NCBI GenBank assembly: GCA_022447555.1
Contig: JAKVBF010000010.1
Coordinates: forward strand, 44,837 to 93,704
DNA length: 48,868 bases
Direction: 5' to 3'
From: Mariniblastus sp.
GTDB lineage: Bacteria > Planctomycetota > Planctomycetia > Pirellulales > Pirellulaceae
Part shown: positions 9,929 through 18,813 of the stretch, one piece after another
Layout: each line of letters begins with the position of its first letter
How positions within the stretch are numbered: the first letter of the stretch is position 1
Made by a program: the position numbers and the translations under genes
The notes under the pieces: generated by a model
The model's database searches: none
Told to the model about the DNA's origin: nothing
What the model saw: the letters and a program-made list of their open reading frames with translations, nothing else

Positions 9929-11347
9929 ATGGAACGATTCATGAACATAGCGACCTTATTTCGAATGGTTAATGTCATGGTGGCTTTGGCTATGGGCTGG
10001 GTCTCGGAAACGCGGGCTCAGCAGCGGCTGCCACCGGAACTGGCCCAAGCCGTAGCTCAAATAACTCAGAACGATGTGACGGCGACCGTAACCTTTTTGG
10101 CTTCGGATGAAATGGCAGGTCGAGACACACCCTCACCAGAACTGACCATCGCTTCCGCCTATGTGGCGGCTCGCTTTCGCGGCGCCGGCCTCAGTGGAGG
10201 AGCCAACGGTAGTTTTTATCAAAAACATCAATTGAAGACCGAGGCGATGCCCTCTGCAGGCATTGCATTTACGGTTGATGGCCAGCCGGCTGAGCATTTT
10301 GGAGTGTTGGCAGCCGACCTCGACGATTTCGTTTGGTTTGGCCGCGTGACCCAGTTGGAGGCAGTCGAATCTCAATCTGAAATTCAGGGTGCGGTACTGG
10401 TTGACGCCTCGGCGATTGAGTCGCCGAGAGATCTTTTTATATTTCGTCGGCAGTTGAGTCAGTTGGCCAATCGTGGTGCTAAATGCATATTGCTGCAGGT
10501 CGATGAGAGTAGTCCGGTGGTTGGGGTTGCCCGGCAGGCGGCGAAACCAAGACTCGTTAATCCACGGACAGGCAAGTCGCTGCCCACATTGCTCGTGGGT
10601 CCCTTCGATATGAATGAGCAGGTCATGGTTAAAATCCCCAAACGTAGAACGGGTCAAACTGAGGTCCGTAATGTGATTGGGGTACTGCCAGGAAGTGACC
10701 CCCAATTGAAAAACGAAGCGGTTTTGTTTACTGCCCATCTGGATCATGTTGGCACTCAAGAGGGACTGAAAGACCCTGTCTTTAATGGCGCGGATGACAA
10801 CGCAACGGGTGTCACGGCAGTGATTGAATTGGCCAAGGCGTTTGGATCTCTAGAAAAAGCCCCGAAGCGGACGACTCTCTTCATGACCTTTTGGGGTGAA
10901 GAGAGGGGGTTGTTGGGATCGCGGTATTTCGCAAATCAACCGACTTGGCCATTGGATCAATTGGTCGCCAATATCAATATTGAAATGGTGGGTCGTCCGG
11001 AGCCGGGGGCTGCGGGTAAAATCTGGATGACCGGTTGGCATCAGTCCGATCTAGGACCAATGCTGGCCGACGCAGCAAAGGCGATTGATGTTCGGATTTT
11101 TGAACATCCACAGCACAGCCAGCCTCTTTATCGAGCGAGTGATAATTATTCGTTTGTCGAAAAGGGAGTCGTGGCTCACAGCTTTTCGGCAGGTTCACTT
11201 CACGATGATTATCACCAACCCGGGGATGAGTGGGAGAAGTTAGAACTGCGTCATATGACCCAAGTGATTCAGGGGCTGTTTGTTGGAAGTATGCCATTGG
11301 CCAATGGCGAAGTGACTCCTCAGCCGTCGCCTCGAGCGGGGCGCTGA
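9929..11347 (+). CDS. Exported M28-family zinc metallopeptidase (472 aa)
   Basis: A signal peptide (residues about 10-31, ending near RAQQ) is followed by a PA-like insert and an M28 aminopeptidase domain. The two-zinc site is readable: AHLDHVG (His, Asp), GADDNATG (bridging Asp), EERGLLGS (general-base Glu and ligand), EMVGRPEP and, at the end, DDYHQPGDEW (His). The family removes N-terminal amino acids from peptides and would act in the periplasm. The ATG at 9929 is followed four codons later by another ATG (9941); both keep the signal peptide, and the Shine-Dalgarno is weak for both. Confidence 0.92.
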   Translation: MERFMNIATLFRMVNVMVALAMGWVSETRAQQRLPPELAQAVAQITQNDVTATVTFLASDEMAGRDTPSPELTIASAYVAARFRGAGLSGGANGSFYQKHQLKTEAMPSAGIAFTVDGQPAEHFGVLAADLDDFVWFGRVTQLEAVESQSEIQGAVLVDASAIESPRDLFIFRRQLSQLANRGAKCILLQVDESSPVVGVARQAAKPRLVNPRTGKSLPTLLVGPFDMNEQVMVKIPKRRTGQTEVRNVIGVLPGSDPQLKNEAVLFTAHLDHVGTQEGLKDPVFNGADDNATGVTAVIELAKAFGSLEKAPKRTTLFMTFWGEERGLLGSRYFANQPTWPLDQLVANINIEMVGRPEPGAAGKIWMTGWHQSDLGPMLADAAKAIDVRIFEHPQHSQPLYRASDNYSFVEKGVVAHSFSAGSLHDDYHQPGDEWEKLELRHMTQVIQGLFVGSMPLANGEVTPQPSPRAGR

Positions 11348-11414
11348 CTTTGGCCCTACGGCTGTGACTGCCGGTAATCGTTTCGGGGTTTCAAGGACGA
11401 GAATGACCGAATGG

Positions 11415-12365
11415 TTATTGCGTCATTGCCTGCTGAAGTCTTATCAGGTTTTGTTCCATTCCGATGATAAAATCAGTGGTTCGTTCGTTTCCTGGGGACT
11501 CGTTGCGAAATGCTTCAATCACCGTTACCTGATAACCGAGTTCCTTAAGACGATCGACAAGCCACGAAGGCGGCTGGATGTCAAATAGTACATGGTTTGC
11601 TTTGGTTTGGGCGGCCCGTTTAAGGAATTCGGGCTGTCCCGACTCAGACCATGTCGCTTCCTTTGGGAGTTCGAGCCAAAGTAAATGAGTGTCCTCTAGA
11701 TTTGCCGCTCGAGTCAGGAATTTTAAACGTGGTGAGGCGGTCATGATGGGGCCCGTAGGGATGTCTGATAGAAGCTCAGTCAGCGATTCGAGATCGCCTT
11801 CGAGCTCCCGTAAATTATCCTGGAACAGAGCGGCCTGATCGGGATAAGTTTTTACCAGGGCCGCGGCAATATGCGCAGCCTGTTTTTTCGATGCCTCCGG
11901 ATCCAACCAAGTTTCGGCAACCATAAATGGATGCGAATGCTCTCCTTCGGGACCATGCCGGTGAACCACCCGGTAGTCTTTGACAGAGATAAAATCATTC
12001 AAATCGAGGCCGTCGGTTGTATTGCATATCTTCGTCTCAGGCAGGGAGACTCGGTTGATCCATTGAGCGAACGGCGCTCCAGGTCCATTGGCGATAATCA
12101 GATCGGAGTTCTGCAACGTTCGGATTTGGGATGCATTGGGTGTGCTGTCTGAGGGAGGAATGACTCTTTCGACGTTTAATGCATTCCCGGCAATCCTCTG
12201 TGTCAGGTAGAACAGTGGATAGCTCACCGCCGAAACGGTTTTTGAAAGAGTGGGATTATTAAAAGTTGAGTCGTTTCCTTGATCACCGATATTCTTTTGA
12301 CATCCTGGGATCAAGCCGAGCGAGACGAATAAAACGAGAAGGGTGTTGAATTGGTTTCTAGACAT
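11415..12365 (-). CDS. ZnuA/TroA-like lipoprotein with altered metal ligands (316 aa)
   Basis: The protein has a lipoprotein signal ending LGLIPGC (lipid Cys22) and then a fold that tracks the metal-binding ABC substrate proteins (ZnuA/TroA): a YPLFYLTQRIAG start, IIANGPGAPFAQW, ETWLDPEASKKQAA and a long backbone helix. By eye alignment the usual His ligands are gone: the VPP..PH position reads PPSDSTPNAS, the H of HxWLDP reads E-T, and the SHDAF position reads SPRLKF. A His-rich loop, HRHGPEGEHSH, remains. Its start overlaps the permease end by 8 bases. It may sense or deliver a ligand for the LolD/FtsX pair rather than import zinc. Confidence 0.82.
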   Translation of the reverse strand: MSRNQFNTLLVLFVSLGLIPGCQKNIGDQGNDSTFNNPTLSKTVSAVSYPLFYLTQRIAGNALNVERVIPPSDSTPNASQIRTLQNSDLIIANGPGAPFAQWINRVSLPETKICNTTDGLDLNDFISVKDYRVVHRHGPEGEHSHPFMVAETWLDPEASKKQAAHIAAALVKTYPDQAALFQDNLRELEGDLESLTELLSDIPTGPIMTASPRLKFLTRAANLEDTHLLWLELPKEATWSESGQPEFLKRAAQTKANHVLFDIQPPSWLVDRLKELGYQVTVIEAFRNESPGNERTTDFIIGMEQNLIRLQQAMTQ

Positions 12366-13545
12366 GGCTTCCGATGAGTAAAGATTGAACTAGATTACCA
12401 GCCATGAACCAGACGATCCCAGCGGCCATGGCAACCAGCAGGGAACTGAACAAGAACAATATTGCGATCTCTGAACTTTGCAACAGGAACAGTGTGCCAC
12501 GGCTGCAGCCAAGTTTGAACATGGTTTGCATTTCACGCTGTCTCAATCGCTGAGACAAGATAAGCACCAGTAATAAGAGGAATGCGGTGGAAATTGCGAT
12601 CAGGATAGCATTCAAATCGAAAAACTTTTTGACTTGAAAAACAAGGGACATCAACTCAGTGATGACACCCAATGGGCTGACCATTTGAGTCCCATCATCG
12701 GCGACTTCAAAATAACCCATCAAAAGGGTTTCACTTTTCTGATCGGGAGGGACCGCAATCACCGCGGTCACCGGAAATTTACCGGTTTCACCATGGAAAT
12801 GAAATGAATCGATATTGGCGTCCGTGATTTCCATGAAAGGTAGCACGGCGGCTGTTGCCTGAAGGGTTCCGTCCGAACGAACTTCAACTTTTAGTTCGTC
12901 TTTTTCCTCTTCGAGATTTTGATGCCCGTGACCCAGGCCCTCAATCACCCAAGCGGTTTTGAGATCCACAAAAACGGCCCCGTCATCAGGTGTTGACGTC
13001 GGTTCCAATATTCCTCGAACGAGCATCTTGAGGGGGTATTGCCCGCCGAGGTCAAGAACATTATCAGGATCTGAAAGCAGTTGATCTCCCGGTTGGAGGT
13101 TAAGCTTATCAGCTACGGAGCTGCCCACTACGCAGTCCCCTAGTCTGCTTAATGGGGTTCCAGAAGCCAGCTTTAAATTGCGGTATCGAAAATAATCAAG
13201 CGTTGTACCAACGATGGTGAAGTCTCGAGCGGTGAACTTAGCATATAGAGGAATGGCCCGCGCCCAACCGGTTTTATGGATTTCGTTTCTCGTCGCATAA
13301 GGAATTGTCTCGGATCGCTTGGTGGTGAAATACAAAGCATTTAGCGTGAGATCCAAGCCGCTTCCTTTTGCCCCGACGACCAGAGGGGTGGTTTGAGCCC
13401 TAGAGACGATTTTCTCATTAAACTCACTCAATAGAATCAAGATCGTGATCGGTAGAAACGCCGTCATGAAAATACTGGCGATCAAGATCGATGTTTTCAG
13501 TTTGTGATATTGGAGGTAACGGACGACCAATTTTAGCCAAGTCAT
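12358..13545 (-). CDS. FtsX/MacB-type ABC transporter permease (395 aa)
   Basis: The topology is that of type VII ABC permeases: one membrane helix at residues about 17-38, a large extracytoplasmic domain to about 290, then three helices (about 300-330, 350-372 and 375-395). The external domain contains His-rich patches (GLGHGHQN and SFHFHGE). These transporters use ATP to move lipoproteins or peptides, or to work envelope proteins mechanically, rather than to import substrates. The start ATG overlaps the ATPase stop (ATGA) and has a strong GGGAGGG site, so the genes are translationally coupled. Coupling to a ZnuA-like lipoprotein is the odd part. Confidence 0.88.
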   Translation of the reverse strand: MTWLKLVVRYLQYHKLKTSILIASIFMTAFLPITILILLSEFNEKIVSRAQTTPLVVGAKGSGLDLTLNALYFTTKRSETIPYATRNEIHKTGWARAIPLYAKFTARDFTIVGTTLDYFRYRNLKLASGTPLSRLGDCVVGSSVADKLNLQPGDQLLSDPDNVLDLGGQYPLKMLVRGILEPTSTPDDGAVFVDLKTAWVIEGLGHGHQNLEEEKDELKVEVRSDGTLQATAAVLPFMEITDANIDSFHFHGETGKFPVTAVIAVPPDQKSETLLMGYFEVADDGTQMVSPLGVITELMSLVFQVKKFFDLNAILIAISTAFLLLLVLILSQRLRQREMQTMFKLGCSRGTLFLLQSSEIAILFLFSSLLVAMAAGIVWFMAGNLVQSLLIGSHV

Positions 13546-14255
13546 GATGCGATCCCTCCCAACCGGTCGTTTGATTCTAGCTTTGGATTTGAATCGACCG
13601 TGAAGTCTTGGAAGTCAATGACCTGTTCGAAACCATTCAGTATTTGCATATCATGGGTCACCACGATCAATGATTGTCCTTGTTGCTGGTTTACCTGAAA
13701 CAAGATGTCGAGGATTTTCTTTTTATTTCGTGGATCGAGGTTGCCCGTCGGCTCATCGGCAAAGATTAATTTAGGCTGGGTCACCAGTGCGCGGCAGATT
13801 GCTACGCGTTGTTGCTCGCCTTGTGATAAGCGACTGGGAAGTCGTTTTCGTTTATCGCCGAGGCCCATTTGCTCGGCTAATGAATCTGCATACTCTCGAA
13901 TCTCAGCAGACTGCTGCAGGGATTGGTTGATTGCAAATGGAAGCAGGATGTTCTCCATGGTTGTGAGATAGTCAACTAATTCAAACTGCTGAAAGACCAT
14001 TCCGATTTGAGAGATCCGAAAATTTCGTCGCTCCGCATCTGACATGTTGCAAAGGAGGGAGTCTCCAAGATTGATTTGGCCCTTGTCCGGGAGGTGTATT
14101 CCCGCCAAGAGGTTGAGCAGCGTTGTCTTCCCACTACCACTAGGGCCTACGATCGCCACTTTTTTCCCCGCTGGTATGGAGCATTGCTCGATGACCAAGC
14201 GAAAATCGGATCGCGGGTACTGAAACTCAAGTTGATTAAGAGAAATATCGATCAT
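13542..14255 (-). CDS. LolD/MacB-type ABC transporter ATP-binding protein (237 aa)
   Basis: This is a complete ABC ATPase: Walker A GPSGSGKTT near residue 38, Q-loop around FQQFELVDYL, signature LSQGEQQR, Walker B LIFADEPTGNLD and the switch His in VVTHD. The EPTGNLD form of Walker B is typical of the LolD, MacB and FtsE group, which matches the FtsX-type partner encoded next. The gene begins 28 bases after the small secretin-like gene and ends inside the start of the permease. The four genes probably form one transcript. Confidence 0.93.
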   Translation of the reverse strand: MIDISLNQLEFQYPRSDFRLVIEQCSIPAGKKVAIVGPSGSGKTTLLNLLAGIHLPDKGQINLGDSLLCNMSDAERRNFRISQIGMVFQQFELVDYLTTMENILLPFAINQSLQQSAEIREYADSLAEQMGLGDKRKRLPSRLSQGEQQRVAICRALVTQPKLIFADEPTGNLDPRNKKKILDILFQVNQQQGQSLIVVTHDMQILNGFEQVIDFQDFTVDSNPKLESNDRLGGIAS

Positions 14256-14283
14256 GTAACGGTTTTAGTTTGCGGCCTGCCTA

Positions 14284-14739
14284 TCAATTTTTGGTTCGAC
14301 CGATGTTGCGGGTGATGAAATCGGCCTGTTTTTGGGTCGTTTTATCCCCGTTTGGGTCTGACCGTTGGGCTCGGGCGGCGCGTCTCCGAGCCTCTCGCAT
14401 GATGTTCCCCTCCAGTTCGCTTTGGTCGAGAATTCTTACCCGGATTGTCGCTTCATTTGAAGAATTTGCCAAACCGATCGCCCGGTTTCTAAATCCACGC
14501 CCAATCAGTGGCAACCCACCTGGAACTCCCGTTGAACGGGTGGTGTAGCCGTAAGCTGAGCGTTGCACTCCGCCTAGTCGGAGTGTTCCCCCGTCCGGAA
14601 CCGCAACGATAGTTCGCAATTCAAAAATGTCGATGGTGGGTATTTGTAGGGTGATTTGAGATTGGGCCTGCGAGATCCAAGGACCGACAGAAATGGCAAG
14701 TAATATAGATAAAAAGGCGGTTTTTTGCGATGAAATCAT
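14284..14739 (-). CDS. Small exported secretin-like protein (151 aa)
   Basis: A signal peptide (residues about 8-26, ending near SQAQS) precedes IFELRTIVAVPDGGTLRLGG, then VPGGLPLIGRGFRNRA. The VPDGGT.LLGG and VPGLP.IG..F patterns are hallmarks of the beta-domain of bacterial secretins (GspD/PilQ), but here only about 60 residues of it exist and no N-domains. The C-terminus is basic (ARRRAARAQR). The start has a good AGGAG seven bases ahead. It cannot form a full secretin channel. It may be a structural fragment, or a lineage-specific protein that borrowed the motif. Its 28-base distance from the ABC ATPase gene suggests a shared operon. Confidence 0.75.
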   Translation of the reverse strand: MISSQKTAFLSILLAISVGPWISQAQSQITLQIPTIDIFELRTIVAVPDGGTLRLGGVQRSAYGYTTRSTGVPGGLPLIGRGFRNRAIGLANSSNEATIRVRILDQSELEGNIMREARRRAARAQRSDPNGDKTTQKQADFITRNIGRTKN

Positions 14740-14876
14740 GCTGGTCTCCTTGATTTCAGGCCTCTATCGCCGGTCCATTAGACGGTGCAACCGGTGATGA
14801 ACCTTGACGCTTGTAAAGTTTATCGGTTTACAAATTTTGAGCAAACCAATTATCAGGCAAAAGAAGTCTTTTGCGG

Positions 14877-14905
14877 TTGACGATAGCATCTTGAGGCCTT
14901 AAATT
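14877..14905 (+). promoter_or_regulatory. Candidate promoter of the S10 ribosomal operon
   Basis: A -35 box TTGACG (14877-14882, five of six matches) and a -10 box TAAATT (14900-14905, four of six) are separated by 17 bases. The predicted start is near 14912, leaving a leader of about 125 bases before rpsJ. The preceding gene is on the opposite strand, so the operon must start in this gap. Confidence 0.4.
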
Positions 14906-15038
14906 CATCGATTCCCTTGAGCGAAACCTCGAGGGCCACTTACATTGCGCCTCGGCAGTGACACGTGTTCACTGTGACTGGTTTTATAGCCATATTTACG
15001 GCGATTTGAGTATTTTTGGGACGTGGAGAGAGTATTTC

Positions 15039-15365
15039 GTGGCAAGTCCGATTCATGAAGTCATTCGAATTCGAATGGAGGCTTACGATCATTCGATCCT
15101 TGATCAGAGTGCTCAAGAGATCGTAGATACTGCCAAGCGAACTCACTCCGAAGTACACGGGCCAATCCCGTTGCCGACTCGGATCGAGCGTTACACGGTC
15201 TTGTCGAGTCCTTTTGTCAACAAAAAGGCTCGCCAGCAGTTCGAGATCCGCACACACAAGAGATTAATTGACATCGTTCAGGCTACGGCTAAGACGATTG
15301 AAGCATTGAACAAGTTGAGTTTGCCTGCGGGTGTTGAGATTAAAATCAAAGCGTCGGCAAAGTAG
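15039..15365 (+). CDS. rpsJ: 30S ribosomal protein S10 (108 aa)
   Basis: This is an S10-family protein of the 30S head. The sequence from [21 protein letters not shown] through [25 protein letters not shown] to the C-terminal [10 protein letters not shown] is canonical. I chose the GTG at 15039 (ASPIHEV after the start) because GGAG lies 10 bases before it and the length of 108 fits the family. The longer open frame upstream is not S10-like. It is the first gene of the S10 cluster here. There is no tuf, fusA or rpsL before it, unlike in many bacteria. Confidence 0.96.
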   Translation: MASPIHEVIRIRMEAYDHSILDQSAQEIVDTAKRTHSEVHGPIPLPTRIERYTVLSSPFVNKKARQQFEIRTHKRLIDIVQATAKTIEALNKLSLPAGVEIKIKASAK

Positions 15366-15508
15366 TAAATATAACAAGTTTGGATACTCCTTTATCAAGA
15401 TATGGCACGGAAGTTGTGCGGATAAGTTGACCACGTCAGAGGGCGGGTAACCTTCTGTTGTTGGCAACAATCCCTGCGGCAAGTCCAATTGAACACAAGG
15501 CGATAGTC

Positions 15509-16228
15509 ATGAGTAAAGGCATACTCGGCCGAAAGGTCGGGATGACGCAATTGTTTGATCCCGATACAGGGATAGTGACTCCGGTAACCGTCATTGAAGC
15601 GGGCCCGTGTCATGTGACGCAGTTGCGGACAGAAGAAAAAGACGGCTATTCGGCGGTGCAGTTGGGCTTTCTTGATAAGAAGAGACCTTCTAAAGAGCGT
15701 CGCTCACGGGGGGCTCAGGCGAGTCGCGCTGAGCGGGGGCACGTTGCATCTTTGAAGAGCAATCGCTCTCAAAAGCGATCTGAGGCTGGGATTGAATTGC
15801 TTCCCAAGCCTGGTTGCGAGCCAAAGAAGTTCGTTCGTGAACTGCGCGGTGACGCGTCAAGCTATGAGCTGGGTCAAGAGGTCAAGGTGGACTCGCTTGC
15901 GGAAGTGGGTCGCGTTGATGTGGTTGGAACCAGTAAAGGTCGTGGTTTTGCGGGTGTTATGAAGCGTCATAACTTTTCCGGTCAGCGAGCGACGCACGGT
16001 GTCAAGAAGTGTCACCGTCATGCTGGTGGTACGGGTATGAGTGCCACTCCTAGTCGTTTGTTTAAAGGTAAACGGATGGCGGGTCAGTATGGAGGTAAGC
16101 AGATTACTTCGCGGAATCTGAAGTTGGTTCAGGTGGATTTAGAGAATAACCTGTTGATGGTGGCGGGTGCTGTTCCTGGTCCCAACGGCGGATTTGTGGT
16201 TGTCAAGGAAACAAACAAAGTAGGTTGA
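15509..16228 (+). CDS. rplC: 50S ribosomal protein L3 (239 aa)
   Basis: This is an L3-family protein near the peptidyl transferase centre. [17 protein letters not shown] is the standard start, and the central [18 protein letters not shown] and [28 protein letters not shown] form the conserved core and loop. The ATG at 15509 has an AGG site 8 bases ahead; a longer upstream frame (from 15458) would add 17 non-conserved residues, so I rejected it. It follows rpsJ after 143 bases. The middle (residues about 70-100) is basic and Ser-rich, longer than in E. coli L3 (209 aa). Confidence 0.97.
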   Translation: MSKGILGRKVGMTQLFDPDTGIVTPVTVIEAGPCHVTQLRTEEKDGYSAVQLGFLDKKRPSKERRSRGAQASRAERGHVASLKSNRSQKRSEAGIELLPKPGCEPKKFVRELRGDASSYELGQEVKVDSLAEVGRVDVVGTSKGRGFAGVMKRHNFSGQRATHGVKKCHRHAGGTGMSATPSRLFKGKRMAGQYGGKQITSRNLKLVQVDLENNLLMVAGAVPGPNGGFVVVKETNKVG

Positions 16229-16232
16229 TTTA

Positions 16233-16862
16233 ATGGCCAGTTTGCCAGTTTACGACAAGACCGGAAAAGAGGTGGGGAAATATGAAATTGACCCCGCTGA
16301 CATTGCGTCGTCGATCAATAAGCAGTTGTTGCACGATGTGGTGGTGATGTACCAGGCAAATAGGCGCCAGGGTTCACATCAAACCAAGACACGGGCTGAA
16401 GTTGCAGGCTCCACGAAAAAATTGTACCGCCAGAAGGGTACGGGTAATGCTCGTGCTGGTTCCCGTCGTTCTAACATTCGGCGCGGTGGCGGCCATGGTT
16501 TCGCCAAGCGAAATCGAGATTACTCCTATCGCCTGCCTCGCAAGGCTGTGCAATTAGCAACCCGCATGGCGATGGCTGGGAAGATTAAGGACGAGCAAGT
16601 TTTTGTTTTGGATGACCTGTCTATGGAGTCTCCCCAAACCAGGGAGATTGCTGGCTTGCTTAAAGCGTTGGATTTGCATGGCAAGAGTGCATTGATCACG
16701 ACGGCTGAGAATGATACGGCCGTTTATAAGAGTGCCCGTAACATTCAGCGTGTAGAGGTGGCTCGCGTTTGTGACTTGAACGCCTTGGCTATTTTGCGAC
16801 CGTATCGTGTCCTGATTACCCGGGATGCGTTGGATGCGTTTAAAGAGAATGCGAATTCATAG
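16233..16862 (+). CDS. rplD: 50S ribosomal protein L4 (209 aa)
   Basis: This is an L4-family protein that lines the exit tunnel. The conserved loop region is clear: NRRQGSHQTKTRAEVAGSTKK, then RQKGTGNARAGSRRSNIRRGGG and GFAKRNRDYSYRLPRK. The C-terminal Rossmann-like domain ends in LNALAILRPYRVLIT. In E. coli L4 represses its own operon through the S10 leader; whether it does so here is unknown. It starts four bases after the rplC stop. Confidence 0.97.
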   Translation: MASLPVYDKTGKEVGKYEIDPADIASSINKQLLHDVVVMYQANRRQGSHQTKTRAEVAGSTKKLYRQKGTGNARAGSRRSNIRRGGGHGFAKRNRDYSYRLPRKAVQLATRMAMAGKIKDEQVFVLDDLSMESPQTREIAGLLKALDLHGKSALITTAENDTAVYKSARNIQRVEVARVCDLNALAILRPYRVLITRDALDAFKENANS

Positions 16863-16878
16863 GCTGTAGCTGGAGAAA

Positions 16879-17211
16879 ATGAACATGGCCAGAACGGCTA
16901 ATCGAGACATGTCGGGTGGAAAAGGGCTGAAGCTGGAAGCGCATCAGGTCATTCTCAAGCCGATGGTGACTGAAAAAGGGATGTTCCAGTCGGATACCTT
17001 GAATCAGTACACGTTTAAGGTGAACCCTGCAGCGACTAAGATTGACATCAAAAATGCGATTGAAAAGCTTTTTGAAGTCAAGGTTGACAAGGTTGCTACG
17101 CAGATGCGTAAGGGGAAGCCGCGACGATATAAATTCACGTATGGAAAAACGAAGTCTTGGAAAAAGGCGATTGTCAAACTTAAGGGTGATGGCAAGATCG
17201 ACTTCTTCTAG
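16879..17211 (+). CDS. rplW: 50S ribosomal protein L23 (110 aa)
   Basis: This is an L23-family protein at the tunnel exit, the docking site for trigger factor and [31 protein letters not shown] and the basic [22 protein letters not shown] match the family. A second ATG two codons in (16885) is an equally possible start. The N-terminal 20 residues ([16 protein letters not shown]) extend the usual L23 start, so the protein is slightly longer than E. coli L23 (100 aa). Confidence 0.96.
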   Translation: MNMARTANRDMSGGKGLKLEAHQVILKPMVTEKGMFQSDTLNQYTFKVNPAATKIDIKNAIEKLFEVKVDKVATQMRKGKPRRYKFTYGKTKSWKKAIVKLKGDGKIDFF

Positions 17212-17251
17212 AGCGTTTATACAGAAAGTAACCCTGGGACTTTGGATAGCC

Positions 17252-18112
17252 ATGGGAATTAGAAAATACAAACCGACTTCAGCTGGGCGTCGCAACGCCA
17301 GTGTCAGTGATTTTGCTGACCTAACCAAAGGTGCGAAGCCTGAGAAGTCTTTGATGCGCCCACTCAAGAAAAAGGGTGGCCGTAACAACCAAGGTAAGAT
17401 CACTTGCCGTCATCGCGGTGGTGGGCATAAGCGTATGTATCGCGTGATTGATTTCAAGCGTGACAAAGACGGTTGTGTTGCGAAAGTAAATTCCATTCAG
17501 TACGACCCCAATCGTTCTGCTCGGATTGCTTTGTTGTTTTATACAGATGGTGAGAAACGGTACATCATCGCGCCGGATTCGCTGAAGGCGGGGATGATGG
17601 TCGAGAGCGGCCCAGAGTCTCCCCCGTCGGTTGGTAACTGTCTCCCGATGAAAAACATTCCATTGGGCACAGTGATTCACAATATTGAAATGCGACCCGG
17701 GCAGGGAGCGGTTCTTTGCCGAAGCGCTGGCGCCAATGCAACCTTGATGGCCCGAGAAGCGGATTGGGCGCAGATTTCATTGCCCAGTGGCGAGATTCGT
17801 CGGATTCCATCGGCCTGTCGTGCGACGATTGGTAAGGTTGGAAACTCAGATCATATGAGTGTTCGTTTGGGTAAGGCTGGCCGGAAGCGTTGGTTGGGTC
17901 GACGCCCCCATGTTCGTGGTACTGCGATGAATCCGATCGATCACCCGCACGGTGGTGGTGAAGGTCGTACCAAGGGGGGTCGTCATCCGGTGAGTCCGTC
18001 TGGTGTGCCTGCTAAAGGTGGTGCAACTCGCCAAAGGCGGAAGCCGTCCAATTCGGCAATTGTGCGGCGTCGTCGGTCTAGGCGTTATGGCCAGTTAAAA
18101 GTTAAGAGCTAG
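17252..18112 (+). CDS. rplB: 50S ribosomal protein L2 (286 aa)
   Basis: This is an L2-family protein needed for peptidyl transfer and subunit joining. [19 protein letters not shown] opens it, [18 protein letters not shown] follows, and the C-terminal [19 protein letters not shown] carries the conserved His (GGG stretch) of the catalytic centre region. The length of 286 fits (E. coli 273). The longer open frame reaches back to 17042 inside rplW, but the conserved start is the ATG at 17252, 40 bases after the rplW stop. Confidence 0.97.
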   Translation: MGIRKYKPTSAGRRNASVSDFADLTKGAKPEKSLMRPLKKKGGRNNQGKITCRHRGGGHKRMYRVIDFKRDKDGCVAKVNSIQYDPNRSARIALLFYTDGEKRYIIAPDSLKAGMMVESGPESPPSVGNCLPMKNIPLGTVIHNIEMRPGQGAVLCRSAGANATLMAREADWAQISLPSGEIRRIPSACRATIGKVGNSDHMSVRLGKAGRKRWLGRRPHVRGTAMNPIDHPHGGGEGRTKGGRHPVSPSGVPAKGGATRQRRKPSNSAIVRRRRSRRYGQLKVKS

Positions 18113-18121
18113 GGATAAACA

Positions 18122-18391
18122 GTGAGCAGATCACAAAAAAAAGGTCCATACGTTGACGAGAAACTGTATCTGAAAGTTCAGAAGCAGGAGGCTGCCGGAT
18201 CCAAAGAACCGATTAAGACTTGGGCTCGGGCTTGTACCATTGTTCCTGAGTTTGTTGGTTACACATTTTTGATTCACGACGGGCGAAAGCACGTGAAGGT
18301 TCTGGTCACTGAAGATCTGGTGGGTCATAAGTTGGGTGAGTTTGCACCGACGCGAACGTTCCGGGGCCACGCCGGCTCCAAGAAGAAGTAA
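18122..18391 (+). CDS. rpsS: 30S ribosomal protein S19 (89 aa)
   Basis: This is an S19-family protein of the 30S head. It starts with GTG ([14 protein letters not shown]), and the core [30 protein letters not shown] and [15 protein letters not shown] is canonical. It begins nine bases after the rplB stop. The length of 89 is close to E. coli's 92. Confidence 0.97.
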   Translation: MSRSQKKGPYVDEKLYLKVQKQEAAGSKEPIKTWARACTIVPEFVGYTFLIHDGRKHVKVLVTEDLVGHKLGEFAPTRTFRGHAGSKKK

Positions 18392-18426
18392 CACGAAAAC
18401 AATTGCATAGATAAGAAATCGAAGCC

Positions 18427-18774
18427 ATGGCTTTTCAATCGACACACAAATACGCACGCATTAGCCCTCGGAAAGTACGTCCGTTGGCTGACATGGTCCG
18501 TGGCAAGTTTGTTGACGAAGCACTCGACATATTGCGTTATCAGCCACATCGTGGCGCTCGCATGTTGGAGAAAGTGATTCGTACAGCATTGGCCAACGCT
18601 CAGGATCCTGATCAGAATCCAGGGCGAATCGTAGGTGAAGGGGATCTGTTTATTTCCGAAGCCTGTATCGACGGTGGTCCAATGTTTAAGCGAATGCGTC
18701 CGCGAGCACGAGGGATGGCGTTTGTCATCAAAAAACGGATGTCTCACATTCGTGTGAAGATTGAAGAAGTTTAG
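18427..18774 (+). CDS. rplV: 50S ribosomal protein L22 (115 aa)
   Basis: This is an L22-family protein whose beta-hairpin reaches into the exit tunnel. HKYARISPRKVRPLADMVRG, then RGARMLEKVIRTALANAQ and, at the hairpin, MFKRMRPRARGMAFVIKKRMSH are conserved. The tip of that hairpin carries macrolide resistance changes in other bacteria; none is evident here. The length fits the family (110-120). Confidence 0.97.
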   Translation: MAFQSTHKYARISPRKVRPLADMVRGKFVDEALDILRYQPHRGARMLEKVIRTALANAQDPDQNPGRIVGEGDLFISEACIDGGPMFKRMRPRARGMAFVIKKRMSHIRVKIEEV

Positions 18775-18813
18775 GCTGGAAATTAACGGAAACAAGTAAA
18801 AGCGAGTTGATTC

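Noticed and set aside
15458-15508. Upstream TTG start of rplC
   Set aside because: The added 17 residues are not L3-like; ATG 15509 matches the family start.
17042-17251. Extended N-terminus of the rplB frame inside rplW
   Set aside because: Reads as rplW in another frame; L2 begins at ATG 17252.
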